Counted from the first letter of the stretch, positions 33,099 through 42,526 are shown. The stretch: DNA of 64,000 nucleotides from Bradyrhizobium sp. Ec3.3 (GCF_000472925.1 NZ_AXAS01000021.1:1-64000), one strand, 5' to 3'. Notes: generated by a model not told the origin, from the letters alone. Made by a program: numbers and translations.

Positions 33099-33758
33099 AT
33101 GCCCGCCCGTGAGCCCCCGAAGCGCCGCTCCCGCGCCGCCGAAGCCCGGCCTTACCACCACGGCGATCTCCGCCGCGTGCTGATCGACGCTGCGCTGCAA
33201 CTGGCGGCCGAAGGCGGTGAGGTCTCCGTCCGCGAGGCGGCGCGGCGGGCGGCGGTTTCACCGGGAGCGCCGTTCCGGCATTTTCCCAACCGGGACGCAC
33301 TGATGGCTGCGGTCGCCGAAGAAGCGCAGCGCCGGTTTCGGGTGGAGATCGATGCTGTGCTGACGCAGGCGCCGGCTGGCGATCCGCTCGCCCGCCTGCG
33401 CGCCTTCGGCCTTGCCTACCTGCGCTGGGCGATGCGCAACCCCGCCCACTTCGAGATCATCTCGACAGGGCGCTACTTCGCCCACGGCAGCTCGCCCGGG
33501 CTCACCCGCGACAATGCCGAGCTGATCGGGTTGACCGAACGGATGCTGCGTGAGGCCGCGGCGCTTGGCCTATTGCGACAGGGCGAGCTGAAGCCGATCC
33601 AGATCGCCGCCCGCGCCCTGGTTTACGGTTTCGCCCGCATGAACCTCGACGGCCACTTTCCGCGTTGGGGCGTGGAGGAGGGCGAGATCGAGACGATGGC
33701 CGAAGCGGTGATTGACGTCTTCATCTCCGGCATCGCGAAGCCCAAACGCGGCAGCTGA
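33099..33758 (+). CDS. TetR/AcrR-family transcriptional regulator
   Basis: 219 residues. The N-terminal HTH (YHHGDLRRVLIDAALQLAAEG, VSVREAARRAAVSPGAPFRHFPNRDALMAAVAEE) is a clear TetR DNA-binding domain. The C-terminal ligand domain begins LRAFGLAYLRWAMRNPAHFEII, matching the WHG-type C-terminal domain. It is divergent from the ferric-reductase-like gene with two TGTAAtc palindromes between, so it probably represses both itself and that gene. The ligand is unknown. Confidence 0.92.
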   Translation: MPAREPPKRRSRAAEARPYHHGDLRRVLIDAALQLAAEGGEVSVREAARRAAVSPGAPFRHFPNRDALMAAVAEEAQRRFRVEIDAVLTQAPAGDPLARLRAFGLAYLRWAMRNPAHFEIISTGRYFAHGSSPGLTRDNAELIGLTERMLREAAALGLLRQGELKPIQIAARALVYGFARMNLDGHFPRWGVEEGEIETMAEAVIDVFISGIAKPKRGS

Positions 33759-33768
33759 CCCTGTCCAA

Positions 33769-33903
33769 CCCTCATGGTGAGGAGGCGCGCACAGCCGTCT
33801 AGCGGACGATGCTTCGCATCGCCGCGAGAACCATAGAGGCCCGGCCGCCGGTCCGGGCCTCGCCCTTCGAGACGCCTGCTTCGCAGGCTCCTCTGGGTGA
33901 GGG
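33769..33903. repeat. dispersed inverted repeat
   Basis: CCCTCATGGTGAGGAG at the left pairs with CTCCTCTGGGTGAGGGG at the right, and inner GCTTCGCA and GGCCCGGCCGCCGGTCCGGGCC palindromes add further stems. It is a typical Bradyrhizobium compound palindrome after the TetR gene. The gap from 33759 to 34110 otherwise holds nothing I can identify. Confidence 0.7.
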
Positions 33904-34110
33904 GATAGAGTAGGGCGCGCGGCGCGCACTTCATTCGCCGCCCGCCAACATTAAGCGAAGGTCGGACAGCGCATCGCGTTGCCTGTCCATGGCTGTTCCG
34001 TTACAGTTTTGTGACACGGCGCTCCCCGGCGGCGCCGGACGCCCTGGCCGCCAGCAGGCTGGCCAGATGGCTTGGCATCACCGCGCCGGATCGTGTTCAG
34101 CGTGTCGTCG

Positions 34111-35823
34111 ATGGCGTCCGCGCCTAACCCAGGTCCTTCCGCCGCCACCGCCGTGCTGGCGAGCGTTGCCGCGATCGGCATCTGGCGCTTGCTCGCCGTC
34201 GCGGCGCCGCATCTGGCCGCGCTCGCGCTGATGTACGAGACCGAGACCGATTTCAGTTCGCGCCTCGGCTTCGCGCTCAGTTGGGGCATCCTCAATTTCT
34301 TCTGGATCACGCTGCTCCGCCGCCCCGCGCTGTCGGGCGCGCTGTCGCTGACCATGGTCGTGGTGCTGGTGCTGCTGTCGCGGCTCAAGCACGACGTCGT
34401 GCAGATGACCGTGAACTTCATCGACCTGATGATGATCGACCGCGACACCGTCGCCTTCCTGTTCACGATCTTCCCAAACCTGCGCTGGTCGGTGATCGGC
34501 GCCTGCCTCGTCATCCTGCCGCTGATGTATGCACTGTGGTGTCTCGATCCGTTCCGCGTCCGCCGCCTGCCGGCGCTCACCTGCAAGCTCGCCTGCCTTG
34601 CCGCGCTGGTCGGCTATTCCCTCTATCATCCGGACGAAGCCTGGCGCGGCTATTACGACGACGGCTATCTCTCAAAATTCTTCCGCTCCGGTGTCACCGC
34701 GGTCTCCGACTTCGCGCAATACGGCTTCATGGAGTCGGCCGCGTCCACCGGCGAGCATCTCAACATGCCGCTGGTCGATGCCTGCCACCCCGCGGGGCGG
34801 CGGCCGAACATCATCATGATCCATGATGAATCCAGTTTCGACATCCGCGCCGCGAGAGGCATCAAGGTGCCGCCTGACTATGGCAGCCATTTCAAATCTT
34901 GGGACGGCAAGCAGCGCACCTTCCTCGCCGAGAGCAATGGCGGACCGAGCTGGTTCACCGAATACAACGTGCTCGCCGGCCTGTCGTCGCGCTCCTTCGG
35001 CCGTTTTGCCTATTTCGTGACGCGCATCGCCTCGGGGCGCGTTGAGCGCGGCCTGCCGCTCAGCTTGCGCCGCTGTGGCTACGACACGATGTCGCTCTAT
35101 CCGGCTTACGGCGCCTTCATGAGCGCGCGCAGCTTCCAGATGACGACCGGCATAGAGCGCTTCTACGACGCGAAGGATCTCGGCGCCAAGGACGTCGAGC
35201 CCGACTCCTTCTTCTACGACAAGGCGCTTGAGTTGATGGGCCAGCAGCCGCCGAACAAGCCGCTGTTCAGCTTCATCTATCTCGGCGCCAATCATTTCCC
35301 CTGGGAGACACGCTTCCGTCCCGACCTGATGCCGAACTGGCGCGCGCCGGGCAACACATCGTCGATCGACGAATATCTGCGCCGGCAGGCGATGAGCGCC
35401 GAGCAGTACCAGGCCTTCCTGGCCGGCCTGAAGAAGAAATTTCCGAACGAGCCGTTCCTGATCGTGCGCTATGGCGATCATCAGCCGGAATTCGCGCCGC
35501 AGATCCTCGAACCGGGCCTCGACGAAGGCAGTCTCGGCAAGAAGCTCGACGACTATGATCCGCGTCTCTACGCCACCTATTATGCGATCGACGCCATCAA
35601 TTTCGAGCCGGTGAACAGCGACGCCGTGATGGACACGATCGACGGCGCCTATTTGCCGCTGGTGATCCAGGAGGCCGCCGGTATCCCGCTTGACCCGTCC
35701 TTCGCCGCGCAGAAGGACGTCATGCTACGCTGCAAGGGCATCTTCTATGGCTGCAAGGACGGCCAGGAGGCGCGTCGCCTAAACCGCCTGCTGATCAACG
35801 CCGGCATGATCCACGGGCTGTAG
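34111..35823 (+). CDS. alkaline-phosphatase-superfamily membrane enzyme, second copy
   Basis: 570 residues from ATG 34111; an earlier in-frame start at 34072 gives 583. Roughly five membrane helices fill the first 170 residues, followed by a periplasmic phosphotransferase domain with RPNIIMIHDES (metal ligand), SWFTEYNVLAGLSS (candidate nucleophile Thr/Ser region) and RYGDHQPEFAP (Asp-His metal pair). It is related in design to the protein at 4252-5916 but is clearly diverged. The substrate is unknown; phosphoglycerol or phosphoethanolamine transfer to glucans or lipids is possible. No gene is co-oriented nearby. Confidence 0.8.
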   Translation: MASAPNPGPSAATAVLASVAAIGIWRLLAVAAPHLAALALMYETETDFSSRLGFALSWGILNFFWITLLRRPALSGALSLTMVVVLVLLSRLKHDVVQMTVNFIDLMMIDRDTVAFLFTIFPNLRWSVIGACLVILPLMYALWCLDPFRVRRLPALTCKLACLAALVGYSLYHPDEAWRGYYDDGYLSKFFRSGVTAVSDFAQYGFMESAASTGEHLNMPLVDACHPAGRRPNIIMIHDESSFDIRAARGIKVPPDYGSHFKSWDGKQRTFLAESNGGPSWFTEYNVLAGLSSRSFGRFAYFVTRIASGRVERGLPLSLRRCGYDTMSLYPAYGAFMSARSFQMTTGIERFYDAKDLGAKDVEPDSFFYDKALELMGQQPPNKPLFSFIYLGANHFPWETRFRPDLMPNWRAPGNTSSIDEYLRRQAMSAEQYQAFLAGLKKKFPNEPFLIVRYGDHQPEFAPQILEPGLDEGSLGKKLDDYDPRLYATYYAIDAINFEPVNSDAVMDTIDGAYLPLVIQEAAGIPLDPSFAAQKDVMLRCKGIFYGCKDGQEARRLNRLLINAGMIHGL

Positions 35824-35853
35824 CGTTGCTCGCCCGAGCGACGCTCTCTCGCC

Positions 35854-35979
35854 GTCACCCTGAGGTGTGAGCCCTGCGGCGCAAGCTCGCCGCTGGGCGA
35901 GCCTCGAAGGACGACGGCCAGGCTGCGTCTCGGCCGTTCACCCTTCGAGGCTCGCGTTCCGCGAGCACCTCAGGGTGAC
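35854..35979. repeat. dispersed repeat with perfect 14-bp terminal inverted repeats
   Basis: GTCACCCTGAGGTG at the left end is mirrored exactly by CACCTCAGGGTGAC at the right. Inner arms CGAGCCTCGAAGG and CCTTCGAGGCTCG pair too. It lies between convergent genes and would form a strong hairpin in either direction. Confidence 0.8.
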
Positions 35980-36011
35980 AGGTCTGGCAGATGCGCGTGA
36001 GGCCACCGCGC

Positions 36012-37571
36012 CTACCGCTTCCCCACCTTCTCCCACAGCCACTTCGCCACCACGTCGGGCGACGAGTTCGCATCGTTGCCGCTGGCGCGCAGATTTGCTT
36101 CGCGCATGTCGGCGATGTCGATCCGTTCGAGCAGCGGTTTCAGGGCGGCCTTGAGCCGGTCATCGCCGGCGCGCTTGGGAGCGAGTAGCAGAATGGCGTC
36201 GTAGGGCGGGATCGCGTTCTTGGGATCGTCGAGGGTCACGAGGTCGTATTTCGCGATCAGGCCGTCGCTGGTGTAGCCCGCGATGACGTCGACCTCGCCG
36301 CTTGCGACCGCCGCATACATGAAATCAGGCTGCATCTGGCGCTGGGCGCGGAACGCGAGCCCGTAGGCATCGCGCAACGCCGCCCATTCCGGGCGCGAGA
36401 AGAACTCGTAGTCGGCGGCGATCGAGAGGCCTGCCGTATGCGCGGCGAGATCGGCGACGGAGTGAATGCCGAGCGCCTCGGCGCGCTTGCGCGGCATCAC
36501 CAGCGCATAGGCGTTCTCGAAGCCGAGCTCGCCGAGCAGAGTGATGTTCTGTTTGGCGAGTGCCGTCTTCAGCTCGTCGATCAGCTCCTTGCGCGGCTTG
36601 ATATCCGTGCGGTGCAACTGATTGGCCCAGAGCGTGCCGGAATAGTCGACATAGAGATCGATGTCGCCGGCCTTCAGCGCTTCGAAGGCGACGTTCGAGC
36701 CGAGGCCCGAGCGCGTCGTCGCGGGCAGGCCAGCCGCCGCCAGGCGGTCCCGGATCAGGGCCGACAGCACGTATTGCTCGGCGAATGTCTTGGCGCCGAC
36801 GACGTAAGCGGGCGACGAGCGTCCAAGCGATGGCACCAGCGTCGCGGCGACCAGCGCGGCAATCCCGACGCCGCCGAGCGTCGTGCGCAGCCGGTTGCGG
36901 TTGCGCAAGCCGGTTTCGATCAGGCCAAGCAATTGATCCACCGCGAGCGCCAGCACGGCGGAGGCAAAGCAGCCGAACAGCACGAACACCCAGTTCTGGG
37001 TTTGCAGGCCGGCGAAGATGTAATTGCCGAGGCTGGTCTGCCCGATCGGCGTCGACAAAGTCGCCGTGCCGATCACCCAGACGGCGGCGGTGCGAATGCC
37101 CGCCATCATCACCGGCAGCGCCAGCGGCAGCTCGACCATGACAAGCGATTGCCGCGGCGTCATGCCGACGCCTTGGGCCGCTTCGAGCAAAGCGGGATCG
37201 ATGCCGTTCAAGCCGGTGATGCCGTTGCGCAGCACCGGCAGCATGGAATAGAGCGCCAGCGCCAGCATCGCCGGCAGGAAGCCGAAGGCCGAGAAGGCGA
37301 CGCCGAACCAGGCGAGTGTCACGGAGGCCGCGAGCAGCAGGAGCGGATAGAACAGCGCGAGCAGGGCTAGCCCCGGCACGGTCTGCACGATGCTCGCGAG
37401 CGCGAGCAGGATATTGCGCGCCACCGGGCGATTGCGGCAGAGGATCGCGAGCGGCAGGCTCACGATGAGCCCGAGCGCGAGCGCGGCAAGGCTCACCCGC
37501 ACATGGTTGCCGAGATAGTCCGGCAGATGCGACAGCGCCTCGCCCCAGCGTGGATCGGAGATCAGGCTCAT
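36012..37571 (-). CDS. osmoprotectant ABC transporter, permease fused to binding protein
   Basis: 519 residues. Residues 1-235 form an OpuCB/ProW-type permease with the ABC-coupling EAA loop (LLEAAQGVGMTPRQSLVMVELPLALP). Residues about 255-515 form a periplasmic OpuAC-type substrate-binding domain (VVGAKTFAEQYVLSALI, GDIDLYVDYSGTLWANQL, PYDAILLLAPKRA). The domain order agrees with known glycine betaine/carnitine/choline importers in which the binding domain is tethered. The gene overlaps the ATPase gene by four bases. The substrate (glycine betaine, choline or another quaternary amine) is inferred from the family. Confidence 0.88.
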   Translation of the reverse strand: MSLISDPRWGEALSHLPDYLGNHVRVSLAALALGLIVSLPLAILCRNRPVARNILLALASIVQTVPGLALLALFYPLLLLAASVTLAWFGVAFSAFGFLPAMLALALYSMLPVLRNGITGLNGIDPALLEAAQGVGMTPRQSLVMVELPLALPVMMAGIRTAAVWVIGTATLSTPIGQTSLGNYIFAGLQTQNWVFVLFGCFASAVLALAVDQLLGLIETGLRNRNRLRTTLGGVGIAALVAATLVPSLGRSSPAYVVGAKTFAEQYVLSALIRDRLAAAGLPATTRSGLGSNVAFEALKAGDIDLYVDYSGTLWANQLHRTDIKPRKELIDELKTALAKQNITLLGELGFENAYALVMPRKRAEALGIHSVADLAAHTAGLSIAADYEFFSRPEWAALRDAYGLAFRAQRQMQPDFMYAAVASGEVDVIAGYTSDGLIAKYDLVTLDDPKNAIPPYDAILLLAPKRAGDDRLKAALKPLLERIDIADMREANLRASGNDANSSPDVVAKWLWEKVGKR

Positions 37572-38350
37572 GCCGCACCACCCTGCGGCAGCCGCTCGTT
37601 CAGTCGCGCGACCTGGCGCCGCGGCGTGCGGAGCAGCTCCAGCACATAGGCATCGTCGCTTCGGCCGAGCTCCGCCGGTGTGCCCTGTGCGAGCAGCTTT
37701 CCGGCGCGCATCACCGCGATGCGGTCGGCAAGCAAGATTGCTTCCGTCATGTCATGGGTGATCATGACCGTGGTCAGGCGGAGCTTGTGATGCAGCGCGC
37801 GATAATCTTCGCCGAGCGCGTCGCGGGTCAGGGGATCGAGCGCGCCGAACGGCTCGTCCATCAGCACGATGCGTGGACGCGCGGCCAGTGCCCGCGCCAC
37901 CCCGACGCGCTGGCGCTGTCCGCCGGACAGGTCTTGCGGCAATCGATCGCGATGCTGGGTACGGTCGAGCCGTACCAGGTCGAGCAGCTCATCCACGCGT
38001 GCGGCAATCTCCTTCTCCGGGATGCCCAGCAGCTTCGGCGTGATGCCGATATTGTCCGTGACGCTCAGATGCGGAAACAGCCCGCCGCTCTGGAAGACGT
38101 AGCCGATGCGCCGTCGCAGCGCGACAGGGTCGACGTGGCTGATATCCTCGCCCTCAACCGTGATCGTGCCACGGTCGGCCTCGATCAGCCGGTTGGTCAG
38201 CCGCAGCAGGGTGGTCTTGCCCGAGCCGGAGCCGCCGACGATGGCCAGAAACTCGCCCTCGGCGACGTCGAGCGAAACGCCGTTCACGGCCACGACCGAG
38301 CCGAAGTTTTTCGCGACCTGCGCGTAGCCGATCACGGGTTTGGAGGCCAT
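37568..38350 (-). CDS. osmoprotectant ABC transporter ATPase
   Basis: 260 residues from ATG 38350; the open frame continues upstream into the divergent ABC gene region but has no good start there. Walker A is GGSGSGKT (39-46), the signature is LSGGQRQRVGVARALA, and Walker B is RIVLMDEPFGALDP. It resembles OpuCA/ProV but stops before the CBS-domain tail found in those proteins. First gene of a two-gene operon with the fused permease/binding protein. Confidence 0.9.
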   Translation of the reverse strand: MASKPVIGYAQVAKNFGSVVAVNGVSLDVAEGEFLAIVGGSGSGKTTLLRLTNRLIEADRGTITVEGEDISHVDPVALRRRIGYVFQSGGLFPHLSVTDNIGITPKLLGIPEKEIAARVDELLDLVRLDRTQHRDRLPQDLSGGQRQRVGVARALAARPRIVLMDEPFGALDPLTRDALGEDYRALHHKLRLTTVMITHDMTEAILLADRIAVMRAGKLLAQGTPAELGRSDDAYVLELLRTPRRQVARLNERLPQGGAA

Positions 38351-38491
38351 CGGTACCGACCCAGCCCTGCACTCCCGCAAGGGGAGTTTGATGGAGGCGA
38401 CCCCGCATGCGTACCACGCTTGGCCGCTCGATTGAACTTGCCGGCGCAAGCGGCTAAGGCATCCAGCCAAGAGCTGGGAGAAAATCGGCAG

Positions 38492-39307
38492 ATGACAATG
38501 CCCACGGCGGTGGCGCTCGAGGATACGAAAGTCGCATTCCGGCTGGGGGACGGGCGCGTCTATACCGCGGTCGAACAGGCGCAGCTCGCTGTCGGCCAAG
38601 GTGAGTTCGTTGCCATCGTCGGCCCGACCGGCTGCGGCAAATCCACCCTGCTCAACGTCGCCGCGGGGTTGCTGAAGCCCGCCGCTGGCAGCGTCAAGGT
38701 GTTCGACCGGCCGCTCGCCGGCCTCAACAAGGATGCCGGCTATTTGTTCCAGGCCGATGCGCTGTTCCCCTGGAAGACGGCCGTCGACAACGTCGCGATC
38801 GGCCTCGAGATCAGGGGCACGCCGCGCCCCGAGGCGCTTGCGCGCGCACAGAAATGGCTGACCTCGGTCGGGCTTGGCGCGTTCGCGGGCCGCTACCCGC
38901 ATATGCTCTCCGGCGGCCAGCGCAAGCGTGTGGCGCTGGCGCAGGTGCTGATCCGCGATCCAAAAATCCTGCTGATGGACGAGCCGTTCGGCCCGCTCGA
39001 TGCCCAGACGCGGCAGGTCATGGGCAATCTCCTGCTCGAGCTCTGGAGCGCCGACCGCAAGGCGGTGCTGTTCGTCACCCACGATCTGGAAGAGGCGATC
39101 GCGCTCGCCGACCGCGTCGTGATCATGTCGGCAGGCCCGTCCTCGCGCATCATCGGCGACTGGCGCGTCGAGCTTGCACGCCCGCGCGACATCTTCGAGG
39201 TGCGGCTGGACAAGGAGTTCCATGCGCTCCATCGCGAGATCTGGAGCGTGCTCAAGGATGAGGTGATGAAGGGCTACGCACAATCCACCCAGGCGGAGGC
39301 GGTCTGA
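38492..39307 (+). CDS. ABC transporter ATPase (SsuB/TauB/NrtD-like)
   Basis: 271 residues from ATG 38492. Walker A GPTGCGKS (44-51), signature MLSGGQRKRVALAQ, Walker B KILLMDEPFGPLDA, switch His in VTHDLEEAI. It belongs to the nitrate/sulfonate/taurine/pyrimidine-precursor uptake group. The permease gene starts on the last base of its stop codon. It is divergent from the osmoprotectant ATPase, with about 140 bases between. Confidence 0.9.
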   Translation: MTMPTAVALEDTKVAFRLGDGRVYTAVEQAQLAVGQGEFVAIVGPTGCGKSTLLNVAAGLLKPAAGSVKVFDRPLAGLNKDAGYLFQADALFPWKTAVDNVAIGLEIRGTPRPEALARAQKWLTSVGLGAFAGRYPHMLSGGQRKRVALAQVLIRDPKILLMDEPFGPLDAQTRQVMGNLLLELWSADRKAVLFVTHDLEEAIALADRVVIMSAGPSSRIIGDWRVELARPRDIFEVRLDKEFHALHREIWSVLKDEVMKGYAQSTQAEAV

Positions 39308-40095
39308 TGTCGCGCCTCACGCTGCTTTCGCTGCAATTGCTGGTCGCCGTGGTCGCGATCGTGCTGTGGCAGGTGCTCTCTACGGTTCCGGTGTTCGGAA
39401 AGATCCTGTTGCCGCCATTCTTCTTCTCCAACCCGGTCGACGTGTTCAGCCAGATCGTCAAATGGTTCGCGAGCGGCGTGATCTGGAAGCATCTCTGGAT
39501 CACGCTCTGGGAATCGATCCTCGCCTTCGTGATCGGCTCGCTCGGCGGCGTGCTGGTCGGCTTCTGGTTCGCGCGGCAGCCGGTGGTCGCCGCCGTGTTC
39601 GATCCCTATGTCAAGATGGTCAATGCGCTGCCGCGCGTGGTGCTCGCGCCGATCTTCGCGCTGTGGCTGGGCCTCGGCATCTGGTCCAAGGTCGCGCTCG
39701 GTGTGACGCTTGTGTTCTTCATCGTGTTCTTCAACGTCTATCAGGGCGTCAAGGAGGTCAGCCGCACCGTGCTTGACAATGGCCGCATGCTCGGCATGAG
39801 CGAGCAGCAATTGATGCGGAACGTCTACTGGCCCTCGGCGCTGTCGTGGATGTTCTCTTCGCTGCACACCTCCGTCGGCTTTGCCGTGGTCGGCGCAGTC
39901 GTCGGCGAATATCTCGGCTCGGCCGCAGGCCTCGGCTATTTGATCCAGCAGGCTGAAGGCGTGTTCGACGTCGCCGGCGTGTTTGCAGGGATGTTCGTGC
40001 TGTCAGCCTTCGTCCTCCTGATCGACATGGGCGTGACGATGGTGGAGCGCCGGCTTCTCGTGTGGCGGCCGACGGCCGCGGACGGGCGAGGCTAG
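39307..40095 (+). CDS. ABC transporter permease (SsuC/TauC-like)
   Basis: 262 residues, about six membrane helices. The cytoplasmic coupling loop is VSRTVLDNGRMLGMSEQQLMRNVYWPSALSWMFSSLH, which fits the BPD_transp_1 domain. It overlaps the ATPase stop codon by one base. The matching binding-protein gene is at 40751, but an inverted cupin gene lies between. Confidence 0.9.
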   Translation: MSRLTLLSLQLLVAVVAIVLWQVLSTVPVFGKILLPPFFFSNPVDVFSQIVKWFASGVIWKHLWITLWESILAFVIGSLGGVLVGFWFARQPVVAAVFDPYVKMVNALPRVVLAPIFALWLGLGIWSKVALGVTLVFFIVFFNVYQGVKEVSRTVLDNGRMLGMSEQQLMRNVYWPSALSWMFSSLHTSVGFAVVGAVVGEYLGSAAGLGYLIQQAEGVFDVAGVFAGMFVLSAFVLLIDMGVTMVERRLLVWRPTAADGRG

Positions 40096-40163
40096 TGATG
40101 GTGCGACCGTTGCCGGACCCGCGCAGGGATGCGGGCCCGGACACCTGTGCGAGCCACTCGAGC

Positions 40164-40613
40164 TCAGTCCAGAAGCTTGGTGTCGTCGGGGGCCTGTGGC
40201 GGCGTCTTGATCGCGATCGCCTTGACCTGTCCGCTGATCGGCTTGGTGCCGCCATGCGGCGTCCCCTTGGGAATGATCACGAGGTCACCCGGCTTTACCG
40301 TCACCTCCTTGTCGCCGAGCCAGATCGTCCCGGTCCCGTCCAGGATGTACTGGATCTCGTTGGTGTTGGGATGCAAATGCTTGGGCACGTTGCCGACCTG
40401 GATCGAGACGGTGGCGCCGTCTGCGGCCATGAACATCTTGGAGCGGTAGCCGACCTCGTTCGCAGGCCCGAGCGCATCGCCTTGCATCTCGCCGGTGTGG
40501 ATGAGTTGCGCGGTGATGTTCTCGGCAGCCCAAGCCGGCTGGAACAGGTAGGTCACGCCGCACCCTGCGGCGAAGGCGGCGGCGAGCGAGACGGCGATTG
40601 CGATGCGGTTCAT
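40164..40613 (-). CDS. exported cupin-domain protein
   Basis: 149 residues with an N-terminal signal peptide or lipoprotein-like segment (IAVSLAAAFAAGCGVTYLF). One cupin barrel follows, with motif 1 NVPKHLHPNTNEIQYILDGTGTIWLG (metal-binding His-x-His...Glu) and motif 2 PGDLVIIPKGTPHGG. A metal-binding periplasmic protein is likely, with unknown substrate. It lies between the permease and binding-protein genes of the ABC importer on the opposite strand, and its start region is shared with the binding-protein promoter. Confidence 0.85.
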   Translation of the reverse strand: MNRIAIAVSLAAAFAAGCGVTYLFQPAWAAENITAQLIHTGEMQGDALGPANEVGYRSKMFMAADGATVSIQVGNVPKHLHPNTNEIQYILDGTGTIWLGDKEVTVKPGDLVIIPKGTPHGGTKPISGQVKAIAIKTPPQAPDDTKLLD

Positions 40614-40750
40614 GGAAGATCCTCCGGATCCAGGGTTGTTGTTATGCCGTCATGCTATTGCGTCGAAAGTCCGATGACCAGTGTCCTGGCCAGCGCTTCT
40701 CAAGCCAGTCCTGCTGCTCTAATGTGCCGCCAGCCGAACGGAGGAAACTA

Positions 40751-41779
40751 ATGAAGAACACGATTGCCAGGCTCGCGGGCGCGCTGCTCGCGCTCACGCT
40801 CACCACCGGCTTCGCCGCAGCGCAGAGCAAGGTCACCATCGCGGTCGGCGGCGGCTCCTGCCTGTGCTATCTGCCGACGGTGCTGGCAAAACAGCTCGGT
40901 GAGTACGAGAAGGCCGGCGTCAATGTCGACCTCGTGGACCTCAAGGGCGGCTCCGATGCGCTCAAGGCCGTGCTCGGCGGCAGCGCCGATGTCGTCTCCG
41001 GCTATTTCGACCATTGCGTCAACCTCGCCGCCAAGAAGCAGGAGTTGCAGGCCTTCGTGGTCTATGACCGCTATCCCGGCCTCGTGCTGGTGGTCGCGCC
41101 CTCGCATACCAACGAGATCAAGTCGGTGAAGGATCTCGCCGGCAAGAAGGTCGGCGTCAGCGCGCCCGGCTCCTCGACCGACTTCTTCCTGAAATATCTC
41201 CTGAAGAAGAACGGCCTCGATCCCGCCGGCACCGCGGTGATCGGCGTCGGCCTAGGTGCGACCGCGGTCGCGGCGATGGAGCAGGGCCAGATCGATGCGG
41301 CCGTGATGCTCGATCCCTCCGTCACCGTGCTCCAGGGCAGCCACAAGGACCTGCGCATTCTCAGCGACACCCGCACGCAGAAGGACACGCTCGAGACCTT
41401 CGGCGGCGAATATCCGGGCGGCGCGCTGTATTCGACGGCGGCCTGGGTCGCCGGCCACGAGAAGGAGACGCAGGCGCTGACCAATGCGATGCTGAATACG
41501 CTTGCCTGGATCCATTCGCACTCGCCGGAAGACATCATGGCGAAGATGCCGGAGGAAATGGTCGGCAAGAACAAGGAGCTCTATCTCGCCGCGCTGAAGA
41601 ACACGATCCCGATGTTCTCGGAGACCGGCAAGATGGACCCGAAGGGTGCGGACGCCGTGCTTGCGGTGTTCAGCGTCGGATCGCCCGAGGTTGCGAATGC
41701 CAAGATCGACGTCAGCAAGACCTTCACCAACAAGTTCGTCGAGCAGGCCAAGAAGACCACGGGGATGAACTCAAAATAA
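40751..41779 (+). CDS. ABC transporter substrate-binding protein (NMT1/SsuA-like)
   Basis: 342 residues from ATG 40751 with GAGGAAACTA before it. A signal peptide ends near AAAQ, then VTIAVGGGSCLCYLPTVLAKQLGEYEKAGV begins an SsuA/THI5-like periplasmic binding fold (LKGGSDALKAVLGGSADVV, VGVSAPGSSTDFF). It is the apparent partner of the ATPase and permease at 38492-40095. Ligand class may be an aliphatic sulfonate, aromatic or pyrimidine-like compound; it cannot be decided from sequence. Confidence 0.88.
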   Translation: MKNTIARLAGALLALTLTTGFAAAQSKVTIAVGGGSCLCYLPTVLAKQLGEYEKAGVNVDLVDLKGGSDALKAVLGGSADVVSGYFDHCVNLAAKKQELQAFVVYDRYPGLVLVVAPSHTNEIKSVKDLAGKKVGVSAPGSSTDFFLKYLLKKNGLDPAGTAVIGVGLGATAVAAMEQGQIDAAVMLDPSVTVLQGSHKDLRILSDTRTQKDTLETFGGEYPGGALYSTAAWVAGHEKETQALTNAMLNTLAWIHSHSPEDIMAKMPEEMVGKNKELYLAALKNTIPMFSETGKMDPKGADAVLAVFSVGSPEVANAKIDVSKTFTNKFVEQAKKTTGMNSK

Positions 41780-41821
41780 TAATGCCAGGCAAATGACGTG
41801 AAACTTTGATATGCAGGCGTC

Positions 41822-42526
41822 ATGACGTCTCCGAGCATTCATCGCGTCAAGACGCTTGATCTATCGGTAGGATCGGAGGCGTGGCCGTTCGAGCAAGAGC
41901 GGCGCGCCGAGATCGTGGCGCATTTCGCCGAGAAGCAGCGCGAACGGCCAAAGCTATGGAACGGCCGCGTGCTGATCGGCCGCGATCCCGTTCTCTCCGA
42001 AGATCGTTTCGCAGCGAGCTACTTCGAGACCGACTTCGCCAGCTTTCTCGCTTGGCGCGACTGGGGTTTCCCCGACAAGGCTGTGTTCAACGGCTTTGGC
42101 ATGGGCGCGCTGCGCGCCTCGGACGGAGCCTTCGTGCTGGGCGTAATGGGCGAGCATACGGCGAATGCGGGACGCATCTATTTTCCGTCGGGCACGCCGG
42201 ACCTCGATGACGTCAAGGACGGCGCGCTCGACATTCCCGGCAGCGTAGAGCGCGAGATCGAGGAGGAGACAGGGCTCACAGCCGCCGACTATCAGGCGGA
42301 AGCGCATTGGCATTGCGTGGTGTCGGGACCTGCGATCGCGCTTATCCGGGTGCTAGACATGAAGCTGCCGGGTGAAGCGGTTCGCGCCCGGATCGAGGCC
42401 AACCTTGCAGCGCAAGAGCATCCGGAGCTTGCCGGCATTCACCTGGTCCGCGGGGTCAGTGATCTGACGCCGACCATGCCGCGGTTCGTCACGGCCTTCA
42501 TCGAGCAGCAGTTCGCCGCGCGCTGA
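41822..42526 (+). CDS. Nudix hydrolase
   Basis: 234 residues. The Nudix box appears as GALDIPGSVEREIEEETGL, with the REIEEETG core intact. The N-terminal about 110 residues are a family-specific extension. It would hydrolyse a nucleoside-diphosphate-linked substrate, identity unknown. It stands alone between the ABC importer and the liv operon. Confidence 0.85.
   Translation: MTSPSIHRVKTLDLSVGSEAWPFEQERRAEIVAHFAEKQRERPKLWNGRVLIGRDPVLSEDRFAASYFETDFASFLAWRDWGFPDKAVFNGFGMGALRASDGAFVLGVMGEHTANAGRIYFPSGTPDLDDVKDGALDIPGSVEREIEEETGLTAADYQAEAHWHCVVSGPAIALIRVLDMKLPGEAVRARIEANLAAQEHPELAGIHLVRGVSDLTPTMPRFVTAFIEQQFAAR

Noticed and set aside
37550..38491. N-terminal extension of the SsuB-like ATPase
   Set aside because: It overlaps the divergent osmoprotectant ATPase in antisense and has no domain; the ATPase fold starts at 38492.
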